DNA from: JACCTH01 sp963761985
GTDB taxonomy: Bacteria; Actinomycetota; Acidimicrobiia; Spongiisociales; ZC4RG35
Direction of reading: 5' to 3'
Assembly (NCBI GenBank): GCA_963761985.1
Contig: CAVXIT010000002.1
Location: 108,301 to 172,300 of the forward strand
DNA: 64,000 nucleotides
Both the position numbers and the translations under genes were made by a program. Positions 35,068 through 43,383 of the stretch are shown here, piece after piece (position 1 is the stretch's first letter; every line of letters starts with the position of its first letter). The notes beneath the pieces are model-generated. The model had not been told where the DNA came from and did no database searches. It worked only from the letters and a program-made list of their open reading frames with translations.

Positions 35068-35384
35068 TGACAGAATTAACACATGCTGTCGAGCTCGTCG
35101 GGCGCAAGTGGGCGCTGCTCATAATCGAAGATCTGTTAGGAGGGCCGCGGCGGTTCAGCCAGATAGAGCGCGCTCTTGGCGATGCGAATCCCAAGATGGT
35201 CGCTGCTCGCCTCCGCGAGCTCGAAGCCGTCGGTCTTGTGTCACGGAAGGTTTTTGCCGAGGTTCCCGCACGCGTCGAGTACTCGCTCACCGCGCGTGGC
35301 CGGGAGCTTCGCCCAACTATCGAGGCGCTCCGCCGGTTCGGCACAGTCGGCTCTCGCAGACGTTCGGGCACGCCTCCCGCCTGA
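35067..35384 (+). CDS. HxlR-family transcriptional regulator
   Basis: 105 residues, winged helix of the HxlR type: VELVGRKWALLIIEDLLGGPRRFSQIERAL, KMVAARLRELEAVGLVSRKVF and EVPARVEYSLTARGREL. The usual N-terminal redox Cys is absent; the protein starts directly at the first helix (ATG 35067), so it may be shortened at the N terminus. The C-terminal tail is unusual and may reflect a late frameshift. Confidence 0.85.
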   Translation: MTELTHAVELVGRKWALLIIEDLLGGPRRFSQIERALGDANPKMVAARLRELEAVGLVSRKVFAEVPARVEYSLTARGRELRPTIEALRRFGTVGSRRRSGTPPA

Positions 35385-35517
35385 GCAAGGTCCAGTCGTC
35401 GGCGTAGCTGGAGCCGTCGTATGTGGCCCCTGGACGCGTGCGGGAATGACCCCCCAAGACCGAGCCCGCCGAGGCGTCAGTGCGGGGATAATCGTTGGAA
35501 GCTCACGGAGGTTCCCC

Positions 35518-35910
35518 ATGCAGACCCGCTCGTTCCCCTCCACCCCGGATGGCCGCTCCCCTGCCGGGGCCGAGATCCGGTACCTGATGGAAGGCGAGAT
35601 CGGCAACATGATCCACTCCACCGTTCCGCCAGGTCAGGTGAATCGCGCGACCGTCCACGCCACGGTGAGCGAGTTCTGGCATGTTCTCTCGGGCGAGGGG
35701 CAGATCTGGCGACGAGACGGCACTGGTGAGGAGACGACTGTTCTGGAAAGAGGCGTTTCCATCGACATTCCAGTCGGGACGGCATTCCAGTATCGCTGCA
35801 CCGGTGTCGACCCGCTCCAGTTCCTCTGCATCACAATGCCGCGCTGGCCCGGCAACAAGGAAGCGACGGTCATCGAGGGGCCATGGAAACCGAATGCTCC
35901 CGAAGGTTGA
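35518..35910 (+). CDS. Cupin-domain protein
   Basis: 130 residues with a single cupin barrel: IHSTVPPGQVNRATVHATVSEFWHVLSGEGQIWRR (motif 1, partly degenerate metal ligands: only one clear His pair) and IDIPVGTAFQYRC. ATG 35518 follows CGGAGG. Function unknown; last gene of segment 2. Confidence 0.82.
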   Translation: MQTRSFPSTPDGRSPAGAEIRYLMEGEIGNMIHSTVPPGQVNRATVHATVSEFWHVLSGEGQIWRRDGTGEETTVLERGVSIDIPVGTAFQYRCTGVDPLQFLCITMPRWPGNKEATVIEGPWKPNAPEG

Positions 35911-36060
35911 CGACAGTGTCTCACCGCGGATGGATCGTCCCGCTCAGCCGGCGTGGTGATGTCACCCGATGACGAGACACAAGGCCGTCATCGCCGGGCT
36001 AGAAACGCAGCGAATACAGCACTATTTGGAATAAGCAGCACCAGGCATGAAGACTGAGAT

Positions 36061-36105
36061 CTGACTGGATCACAAGGTTGGGGGTTCGAGTCCCTCCGGG
36101 CATGC
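36061..36105 (+). repeat. att-like repeat, copy 3 (degenerate)
   Basis: Shares 28 consecutive bases (36074-36101) with the tRNA-Arg 3' end and, further 5', a form of the anticodon stem with a 2-base deletion and one change; the end reads CATGC instead of CGTGC. Likely an old outer junction. Confidence 0.6.
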
Positions 36106-36134
36106 TGGGACGCCCGTCAGGGTGCGGATCTCGG

Positions 36135-36722
36135 TCACCGCGGCAGCGGATTCGGCCCGGTTGCGGTGACGAGCCCCTGCGGGACCCAGTCGTCGACGTG
36201 GCTGAAACCCTCGAAGCGCCCTTCCTCGTCCTCGACGACGTCGAAGAAGGAACGACGGTAGAACTTCACGTGGGTGAAATCCTCGAACAACACATACACC
36301 GGCTCGACGTTGGGACTCTGGAATTGCTGCCCTGTCAGCACGGCTCGATGCACTCGCGAGAAGTCGTCGAACTCCCCACCGACGACGACGCCGAGGTGCT
36401 CGAGGCCCATCCGGTAGACGCGCTGGTGAACGGGCGGGATTAGCTCGATGCGCGAGACCGGAGTCCCATCGAGGACCTCGAGCGGCTCGGCGAGCACAAT
36501 CAAGGAGATCGGACGCCCGTTCCAGACCTTCTCGCGGTTCGCTCTCGCATGGCGCTCGAGAAGCGTGCGCTGGTGGACGTAGAGGTCCCAATCGGCGACA
36601 CGGTAGGCGAGGTGGCTCAGGGCGTATGGCGCAATGTCGATACCGCGAGCGGCAAGCCGGTCACGCTGCATCGTCGCGAACGCCCGGTAGTCCCCGATGA
36701 TGTCGCCGACCGGATTATCCAT
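36135..36722 (-). CDS. YecM-like VOC-fold protein
   Basis: 195 residues resembling the YecM family (VOC/glyoxalase fold): NGRPISLIVLAEPLEV, ISRIELIPP-type strand and RMGLEHLGVVVGG. ATG 36722. Function unknown. It lies just outside the third tRNA-derived repeat and appears to be resident chromosome. Confidence 0.8.
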   Translation of the reverse strand: MDNPVGDIIGDYRAFATMQRDRLAARGIDIAPYALSHLAYRVADWDLYVHQRTLLERHARANREKVWNGRPISLIVLAEPLEVLDGTPVSRIELIPPVHQRVYRMGLEHLGVVVGGEFDDFSRVHRAVLTGQQFQSPNVEPVYVLFEDFTHVKFYRRSFFDVVEDEEGRFEGFSHVDDWVPQGLVTATGPNPLPR

Positions 36723-36739
36723 TCACAGTCGATTCCTTT

Positions 36740-37612
36740 TCAGTACTTCTCGGGGACGAAGTTTTGATCGGAGATCGGAGGACGGACGTACCCGGACTCT
36801 TCCTGGCGCGGCGGGAGCTTGATCACCTCAGGGGTCAAGTCCTCATATGGAATCATGCTCAAGAGATGATTCATCACATTCAGCCGCGCCTTCCTCTTGT
36901 CGTCGGCGTTGACGACGTACCAGGGCGCCTGCTTGATGTCGGTGTGGCGGAACATCTCGTCTTTAGCTTTCGAATACTCGACCCAGCGCGACCGCGACTC
37001 CAGGTCCATCGGCGATAGCTTCCACCGGCGGGTGGGATCGTTGATGCGATCCTGAAACCGCTTCTCCTGGACTGGGTCGGAGACGGAAAACCAATATTTG
37101 ATCAAGGTGATCCCCGACCTCACCAACATGCGCTCGAACTCGGGGCATGACCGCATGAACTCCTCATATTCCTCGTCGGTGCAAAAGCCCATCACCCTCT
37201 CCACGCCCGCGCGGTTGTACCAACTGCGATCGAACAGGACCATCTCGCCAGCAGCGGGGAGATAGGCGACGTAGCGCTGGAAGTACCACTGCGTCCGTTC
37301 GCGATCGGTTGGAGCTGGAAGCGCTTCGATGCGGCACACCCGCGGGCTGAGGCTCGCAGTGATGGTCTTGATCGTGCCGCCCTTGCCGGCTGCGTCCCTG
37401 CCTTCGAAAATAACTACCACCTTCAAGCCTTTGTACCGGATCCACTCCTGGAGCTTGACCAACTCGATCTGCAGGCGAGCAAGTTCGGTCTCGTAGTCCT
37501 TCTTTGAGAGCCGGTCACTATCGCTACTGCCGTCGGCCTTCTTGTCCTTTTTCTTCTTTCCGGCTTTGGCGGGCTTCTTCGTGGTCTTCGCAGGCTTCTT
37601 GACGTCGGTCAT
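36740..37612 (-). CDS. ppk2: Polyphosphate kinase 2
   Basis: 290-residue PPK2, which moves phosphate between polyphosphate and nucleotides. A Lys-rich N-terminal tail (residues 1-30), Walker A EGRDAAGKGGTI near 77, FDRSWYNRAGVERVMGFC (Walker B and lid) near 140, and IKYWFSVSDPVQEKRF. One PPK2 domain, so class I or III. ATG 37612 is chosen; sequence upstream is Arg-rich and non-coding in character. Divergent from xylB. Confidence 0.93.
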   Translation of the reverse strand: MTDVKKPAKTTKKPAKAGKKKKDKKADGSSDSDRLSKKDYETELARLQIELVKLQEWIRYKGLKVVVIFEGRDAAGKGGTIKTITASLSPRVCRIEALPAPTDRERTQWYFQRYVAYLPAAGEMVLFDRSWYNRAGVERVMGFCTDEEYEEFMRSCPEFERMLVRSGITLIKYWFSVSDPVQEKRFQDRINDPTRRWKLSPMDLESRSRWVEYSKAKDEMFRHTDIKQAPWYVVNADDKRKARLNVMNHLLSMIPYEDLTPEVIKLPPRQEESGYVRPPISDQNFVPEKY

Positions 37613-37683
37613 GACAGTTGTTTTAGTTCCTCGAACTTGGGGCAGCGCCTGATTCGGGTCGTAGATGTGAGGAAATGTTCTAG

Positions 37684-39105
37684 ATGGGCCTAGTCGCGGG
37701 AGTCGACTGCTCGACTCAGGCCACCAAGGTCCTGCTGGTCGACCCCGATAACGGGTCCGTAGTTGCCTCTGGCAGGGCAAGTCACGACGTCTCCGGAGCA
37801 GGCGGGGATAGGGAAACCGATCCCAACCAATGGTGGAATGCGCTGGCAGACGCCTTGAGCCAAACCGGGCGCGCCGGCGACGTGGATGCCATCGCCATCG
37901 GGGGTCAACAGCACGGCTTGGTCGTGCTCGACGACCAGGGAGAGCCGCTCCGCCATGCGCTGCTCTGGAACGATGTGCGATCCGCCGACGAAGCCAGGAG
38001 TCTGACCCTCGCCTGGGGACCAGAGGCTTGGGCCGAACGGATCGGCTTGGTGCCGGTGGCGTCCTACACCGTGAGCAAGTGGGCATGGCTCCGCCGCCAC
38101 GAACCAGAGACGGCCGCAGCAACGGCTGCCGTGCTGCTCCCGCACGACTTCATCAATCTGCGGCTCACCGGTCAACGCACCACCGACCGGGGAGATGCCT
38201 CGGGTACGGGCTGGTGGTCGGCGGCCTCCGACGACTACTCGACCCAGGTTCTGGAAATGACCGGAGTGAATCTGGACATCGGCCTACTGCCCAAGGTTCT
38301 GGGGCCCGGCGAGCAAGCAGGGCGAGTGACCGCGGACGCGTCGACCCACACGGGGTTGCGTGTCGGAACGCAGGTTGCGGCCGGGACCGGCGACAACATG
38401 GCCGCGGCGCTCGGCCTCGGGCTTGAAGCCGGTACGGCGGTCATGAGTCTGGGGACCTCGGGCACCGTCTACTTGACCTCGACTGTGCCCGCCGCCGATT
38501 CGAGCGGCACCGTTGCCGGATTCGCCGACGCGACCGGAAACTTTCTTCCACTCGCAGCAACCCTTAACTGCACCCTCGCGGTTGATCGCTTTGCGGCCTG
38601 GCTAGGACTCGACCGTGACGATGTCGCGGAACAAACCGACGTCATCGTGTTTCCCTATTTCGACGGCGAGCGGACCCCGAATCTTCCCCAGGCGAGCGGC
38701 CTCATCACCGGTTTGCGACATGGCACCGATCCGCGCGAGATTCTCCTGGCTGCGTACCAGGGAGCCACACTCGGCCTGCTTCAGGCCTTATACCTGGTCA
38801 TAAGCAACTCTTCCGGCATCGATTTCGAGCAGCCACTATTCCTGATCGGGGGCGGCGCCAAAGGAAGCACCTGGCGCAGGGTCGTCAGCCAACTCTCTGG
38901 TCTCGCGGTGCAGATCCCCGATGCGGAGGAATTGGTTGCGATCGGCGCGGCCGCTCAAGCGGCAGGCGTGCTTAACAACGAGCCGGCGGCGCAGGTGGCG
39001 AGAGAGTGGGACACACGTAAGGGCGTCATGGTTGATCGGGTGGACGCGGATCCGGCAAAGATGATTCGGTGGATGGAGGCGCGCGTTGCGCATTTCGGCG
39101 CGTAG
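37684..39105 (+). CDS. xylB: Xylulokinase
   Basis: 473-residue FGGY kinase, D-xylulose to D-xylulose-5-phosphate. N-terminal ATP/phosphate motif AGVDCSTQATKVLLVD, GGQQHGLVVLD, LLWNDVRS, catalytic Asp in PHDFINLRLTG, and C-terminal IGGGAKGSTWRRVVSQL. Stands alone without xylose isomerase or a transporter, so its pathway partners are elsewhere. Another ketose could be the substrate; whether it serves the salvage locus is not indicated. Confidence 0.92.
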   Translation: MGLVAGVDCSTQATKVLLVDPDNGSVVASGRASHDVSGAGGDRETDPNQWWNALADALSQTGRAGDVDAIAIGGQQHGLVVLDDQGEPLRHALLWNDVRSADEARSLTLAWGPEAWAERIGLVPVASYTVSKWAWLRRHEPETAAATAAVLLPHDFINLRLTGQRTTDRGDASGTGWWSAASDDYSTQVLEMTGVNLDIGLLPKVLGPGEQAGRVTADASTHTGLRVGTQVAAGTGDNMAAALGLGLEAGTAVMSLGTSGTVYLTSTVPAADSSGTVAGFADATGNFLPLAATLNCTLAVDRFAAWLGLDRDDVAEQTDVIVFPYFDGERTPNLPQASGLITGLRHGTDPREILLAAYQGATLGLLQALYLVISNSSGIDFEQPLFLIGGGAKGSTWRRVVSQLSGLAVQIPDAEELVAIGAAAQAAGVLNNEPAAQVAREWDTRKGVMVDRVDADPAKMIRWMEARVAHFGA

Positions 39106-39175
39106 CTAGCTACTTCGGAAGTTTTGTCGCGGGAAGCCGCCTTTTTCGGTTCCTTACCTGACTCCCAGGGGCACA

Positions 39176-40225
39176 ATGTCGGGAGGGAAAAGTAAGGGAG
39201 TCGGCGTGGAGAGTGGAGTCGGCGGTCGCGGGTTCTTGGAGGCGGCTACGGAGGCCAAGACTCGAATGGAGTCTGCCCTCTACGAAATCAAACGAGTCAT
39301 CGCCGGCCAGGACGCGATGCTCGAACGGGTGCTGGTCTCACTTCTCGCCGGTGGTCACCTTCTTATAGAGGGGGTGCCGGGTCTGGCCAAGACCCTCACC
39401 ATCAAGACGGTGGCGAAGGTGCTCGGCGGAACTTTCCGCCGGATCCAATTCACGCCCGACCTTGTCCCGTCCGATCTTGTCGGCACGAGAATCTACAAAC
39501 CGGGAGTCGAGGGGTTCGACACCGAGCTCGGACCGGTGTTCTGCAACTTCCTGCTCGCCGACGAGATAAACCGCGCTCCTGCCAAGGTGCAATCCGCGCT
39601 GCTCGAGGTGATGCAGGAGCGACAAGTCACCATCGGTGAGGAGACCCATCGGGTTCCGGCGCCATTCCTGGTGATGGCGACGCAAAACCCCATCGAGTCC
39701 GACGGCACCTATCCGTTGCCCGAAGCCCAGATCGACCGGTTCATGCTCAAGATCCTCGTTGGCTATCCCGAGTTCGGCGAAGAAGTCTCCGTCGTGGAAA
39801 GGGCCTTGGTCCCCGAAGTCGAAGTTCGCCAAATCCTCACCCCTGACGAGCTCCTGTGGCTGCAGAGCCTGACCGCGGAGGTCTACGTCGATCCTGCTCT
39901 TGCCCGCTTTGCGGTTGATCTGGCCACCGCGACCCGTGACCTGGCCGGGGTCGGGCTACCCGAATTGGCTCCCTATGTGGCTTTTGGCGCCAGCCCCCGC
40001 GGACCCATCAACCTCGTTTATGGCGCGAGGGCTTTGGCGCTTTTGCGGGGAAGGGGTTACGCGCTGCCGCAAGATCTCAAAGACCTGGCCCTCGATGTGC
40101 TGCGTCACCGGTTGGTGCTCACTTATCAAGCGCTAGCGGAGGAGATCAAGCCCGACGAGATCATCGGGGCAGTGCTCGACGCGGTACCGGCTCCGAAGAT
40201 CGAGCTGGCTCGAGACAGCGCGTGA
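39176..40225 (+). CDS. MoxR-family AAA+ ATPase
   Basis: 349 residues. Walker A GVPGLAKT near residue 66, Walker B FLLADEINRAP, sensor ATQNPIE, and arginine-rich C-terminal lid. A chaperone-like ATPase that works with VWA proteins. First gene of a three-gene operon; its TGA overlaps the DUF58 GTG (GTGA). Confidence 0.93.
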   Translation: MSGGKSKGVGVESGVGGRGFLEAATEAKTRMESALYEIKRVIAGQDAMLERVLVSLLAGGHLLIEGVPGLAKTLTIKTVAKVLGGTFRRIQFTPDLVPSDLVGTRIYKPGVEGFDTELGPVFCNFLLADEINRAPAKVQSALLEVMQERQVTIGEETHRVPAPFLVMATQNPIESDGTYPLPEAQIDRFMLKILVGYPEFGEEVSVVERALVPEVEVRQILTPDELLWLQSLTAEVYVDPALARFAVDLATATRDLAGVGLPELAPYVAFGASPRGPINLVYGARALALLRGRGYALPQDLKDLALDVLRHRLVLTYQALAEEIKPDEIIGAVLDAVPAPKIELARDSA

Positions 40226-41151
40226 CCATCCTCGCCTTCCGGCGTGGACGCAGCCCGGCTCGGCCGGGCCCGGGACCCGTTCCCGAAGCCGTCCTGCGGG
40301 CGCTCGAGTTCAAGGTGTCTCGCAAGATCGAGGGGCTGCTGCCTGGTGAGCATCGTTCCGCATCCCACGGGATCGGCACGGAGCTCACCACGATCCGCCC
40401 CTACGTTCCCGGTGACGATGTGCGTCGCATCGACTGGAAGGTGACAGCGCGCACCAATCAGGCCCACGTGCGCGTCGATATGGCCGAAAGAAGTCTCACC
40501 AGCTGGCTCTTGCTCGATTCATCGCCTTCGATGGGGTTTGGCACGGCCGACCGCCGCAAATGGGACGTCGCCGAAGGTGTGGCGCTGGCGCTAGGGCACC
40601 TCGCCTCTCGCCGCGGGGGCCGGCTCGGGGTCTTGACTTATGGCGGCAGCCATCCGCTTACCCACCTCCCCCGCCCGGGTCGAGCCGGTCTGCGTGGACT
40701 GCTCCTGGCGACCCAACATGAAGTAAGTGAGGAACCGAATGGTTCGACTTCTTTGGGTGCCGCTTTGAAGCGTCTCCAGGCGATCACGCGTCAAAGGGGA
40801 TTGGTATTGATCGTGGGAGACTTCCGCGGCCCGTTCGACTGGCAACGTCCACTCACCGAGCTTTCCTATCGCCACCAGGTGATTGCGGTTGAGATCGTCG
40901 ATCCCCGCGAATCGGAGATTCCGAACATCGGTGATCTGATCGTGATGGATCCCGAGACAGGTCGTCAGCTGCGCGTAGACACGACCTCGGAAAGATTGCG
41001 GAGCAAGTTTGCCGCTGCCGCGGAAGCGGAACGGGCTCAGGCCGCGAGGGCGCTCTCCGCGGCAGGCGCACGGCATGTGCGGCTGTCGACGGCCGGAGAT
41101 TGGTTGCGCACGCTGGCCGAGTTTCTGCGTCGGCAGAAGCTGGCGCCGTGA
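40222..41151 (+). CDS. DUF58 protein
   Basis: 309 residues with the DUF58 core YVPGDDVRRIDWKVTARTN near residue 75 and a VWA-like LLLDSSPSMGFG around residue 97. Partner of MoxR ATPases. GTG start overlaps the moxR stop; its own stop overlaps the next GTG. Confidence 0.9.
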   Translation: MTILAFRRGRSPARPGPGPVPEAVLRALEFKVSRKIEGLLPGEHRSASHGIGTELTTIRPYVPGDDVRRIDWKVTARTNQAHVRVDMAERSLTSWLLLDSSPSMGFGTADRRKWDVAEGVALALGHLASRRGGRLGVLTYGGSHPLTHLPRPGRAGLRGLLLATQHEVSEEPNGSTSLGAALKRLQAITRQRGLVLIVGDFRGPFDWQRPLTELSYRHQVIAVEIVDPRESEIPNIGDLIVMDPETGRQLRVDTTSERLRSKFAAAAEAERAQAARALSAAGARHVRLSTAGDWLRTLAEFLRRQKLAP

Positions 41152-42143
41152 GCTTTCAGAACCCGGTGGCCCTATTCGCGCTTCTGCTCATCCCCTTGTT
41201 GGTTCTCGCCTATCTCTACTTGCAGCGGCGACGCCACCGCTTCACGGTGCGATTCACCAACCTTGACCTCCTCGCCAACCTCGTTGACGAGGAGCCCGGC
41301 TGGCGACGCCATGTGCCCCCGGTCCTCTTCATGATCGCGCTCGCCTCCGCCATCGTTGGCCTGGCCCGACCCGAAGCCCGGGTCGTCACTGCGCTCGAGG
41401 AGGCAACGATCGTCCTCACCACGGACACCTCCGGATCGATGGGAGCCTTTGACGTCCAACCGAGCCGGCTCACCGCAGCCCAGGACGCCGCGAATCTGCT
41501 TTTGGATCAGCTTCCACCGGAGGTGCGGGTCGCCCTCGTCCAGTTTTCCACCGAGGCGCGAGTCCTCGCCCCTGCCACCCGCGACCGTGAACTGTTGCGC
41601 GCGGGCCTTGATTCTCTTCGCGCCGAAGGCAGAACAGCCCTCGGTGATGCCCTGGCCTTCTCGGTTGAGGTCGGCGTGAACGCCACCCGTGATGATTTTG
41701 GCCGCGATGATGCCGAAGCAGAAGAGACTGCCGGAGCGATCCCGGTTTCGATCCTGTTGCTCTCCGACGGCGCCAACACCGCCGGAGTTCATGAGCCTCT
41801 CGCCGCAGCCCGGATGGCAGCCGATCTCGGCATCCCGATCTTTGCGGTGGCCCTCGGCACGCCGGAAGGGACCGTTCGCATTGTCGACGTCTTGGGCAAT
41901 GTCGAGGTGATCTCCGTTCCTCCCGATCGCGAAACGCTCATGCAAATCGCGGAACAAACCGGAGGGCAGTTCTTCGATGCACCAACCGCTGAGGATCTGA
42001 AGAACGTCTATCAGGAAATCGGCTCCCGGGTGGGCTACGAGACTGAGGTACGCGACCTCAGCTACTTGTTCGCCGGCCAAGCGGGTCTGCTGATGTTGGC
42101 CGGCGCAGCATTCTCCGCCTTCTGGTTCAACCGCTTCCCATAG
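41148..42143 (+). CDS. VWA-domain membrane protein (BatA-like)
   Basis: 331 residues from GTG 41148. Two N-terminal helices (FALLLIPLLVLAYLYL; VLFMIALASAIVGL), a VWA domain with MIDAS TDTSGSMGA (DxSxS) near residue 92 and LLLSDGANTAG, and a C-terminal helix. Third gene of the MoxR-DUF58-VWA set, likely assembling or activating an envelope or metal-enzyme complex. The 3' end overlaps the convergent M20 gene by 17 bases. Confidence 0.9.
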   Translation: MSFQNPVALFALLLIPLLVLAYLYLQRRRHRFTVRFTNLDLLANLVDEEPGWRRHVPPVLFMIALASAIVGLARPEARVVTALEEATIVLTTDTSGSMGAFDVQPSRLTAAQDAANLLLDQLPPEVRVALVQFSTEARVLAPATRDRELLRAGLDSLRAEGRTALGDALAFSVEVGVNATRDDFGRDDAEAEETAGAIPVSILLLSDGANTAGVHEPLAAARMAADLGIPIFAVALGTPEGTVRIVDVLGNVEVISVPPDRETLMQIAEQTGGQFFDAPTAEDLKNVYQEIGSRVGYETEVRDLSYLFAGQAGLLMLAGAAFSAFWFNRFP

Positions 42144-43383
42144 CCGGTCCCAGCAGTTCGCGACAAGTGCGGACAAGCACGTCCGTGACCATGCGAACTT
42201 GACTGATCGAAACCCACTCGTCTGGAGCATGCGCCTGGCGGATGTCGCCGGGACCAAATACGAGAGGGGTCGACCCGCCGACTCGCTGCCACAGGGCCAT
42301 GTCACAGCCGTAGGGAACGCCGATGTTTGCCGGCCGGTGTCCGGTGAGGTCTTCTGCCGCTCTCGCCAGCGTTGTCACCAGCAGATGGTCGGAGTCGATC
42401 GCGGCCGAGCCGAACGCACCACCAGTCCGGGTCACTAACGGAGGATGCTCGGATAACCACGAGTCCTGCGCAGCCGCGGTGAGGACACCTTCGATCACTC
42501 TGCTCTCTGCCTCGGCGATGGTTTCATCAAGAGCCACCCCCATGCGCACCTCCGCGCGGAGGTTCTCCATCACGCTGGCGGACCACACACCGCCATTGAT
42601 CTTGCCGACGTTCGTTGCGTAAGGCGTGCCGAGCGCGCGCATCATCTCGTTCTGTTCTTGATCATTGATGCGCCGCTCGATGTCGAACAGGGCCCGATGA
42701 AGGAGCCAAAAGTGTGCGAGCGCGTTCTCGCCTTCGGGTGCGATCGAAGCATGAGCCGACTTACCGGTGACCTCAATAGTGAAGGTGAGTGCACCACCGT
42801 GGGCGATCACGATCTGCGGATTCCCGTCGCGCGAGGTGGGCTCGGTGATGATGACCAGATCGCCGCCCCAGCCGCGACGGATCGCAGCCAACGTTCCCAC
42901 CCCGCCATCCTCCTCGCCGGGAACAAGCACTACCTGTAGTTCGCCCGCAAAGTCGCGACCAGCGGCGGCAACCTCACCGAACGCTGCGATGGCTGCGACG
43001 ACGCCGCCTTTCATGTCGCAAGCGCCGAGACCAAAAATTCGATCGCCGTGACGTAGCGGCACGAAAGGATCGAAGCTCCACTTGGTGCCCGGCGGGACCG
43101 TATCGACGTGGCCGTTGAGGGTCACGGTGGGTCCGGGACGAGAGCCGACCAATTTGGCCGCAACGACGGGGACGACGTCGCGTTCGACCTCTCGCCCGGG
43201 GAAGTCGGGATCATCGGCCAGCGTTGACATGTCGTCGTCCCAACGGTCGATCTCATCGGCTCCGGTTTCCTCGAGCCAATCCCGGCACCAGTCGATCGCG
43301 GCCGACTCGTTTCCGGTCACCGAAGGAATCGCAACCAACTCCTCCAAGCGCGCGACCAGGGTTGTTGTCGGATCGACTGTCAC
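42127..43383 (-). CDS. M20-family metallopeptidase (ArgE/DapE type)
   Basis: 418 residues. Metal ligands: NGHVDTVP, GACDMKGG, PGEEDGG, TEPT and C-terminal QAHAPDEW, the full M20 set. Likely hydrolyses an N-acyl amino acid or dipeptide. GTG 43383 overlaps the DNA ligase stop (GTGA), so the ligase is translated just before it. Confidence 0.9.
   Translation of the reverse strand: MTVDPTTTLVARLEELVAIPSVTGNESAAIDWCRDWLEETGADEIDRWDDDMSTLADDPDFPGREVERDVVPVVAAKLVGSRPGPTVTLNGHVDTVPPGTKWSFDPFVPLRHGDRIFGLGACDMKGGVVAAIAAFGEVAAAGRDFAGELQVVLVPGEEDGGVGTLAAIRRGWGGDLVIITEPTSRDGNPQIVIAHGGALTFTIEVTGKSAHASIAPEGENALAHFWLLHRALFDIERRINDQEQNEMMRALGTPYATNVGKINGGVWSASVMENLRAEVRMGVALDETIAEAESRVIEGVLTAAAQDSWLSEHPPLVTRTGGAFGSAAIDSDHLLVTTLARAAEDLTGHRPANIGVPYGCDMALWQRVGGSTPLVFGPGDIRQAHAPDEWVSISQVRMVTDVLVRTCRELLGPAMGSG

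Larger units (their letters stand above)
34150..36105. mobile_element. Tandem tRNA-Arg-associated segment 2
   Basis: 1.96 kb between repeat copy 2 and the degenerate copy 3. Contents: membrane protein, HxlR regulator, cupin. No recombination gene. The tandem arrangement with segment 1 suggests successive insertions at the same tRNA site, the older one now with a diverged outer repeat. Confidence 0.42.

Noticed and set aside
36070..36591. Minus-strand ORF ending in PEGLEPPTL
   Set aside because: Antisense to the third tRNA-derived repeat and out of frame with the YecM-like gene, which accounts for the coding signal.
37684..39105. xylB as the kinase step of the nucleoside salvage pathway
   Set aside because: It is 24 kb away, stands alone, and the phosphorylase route already gives a phosphorylated sugar.
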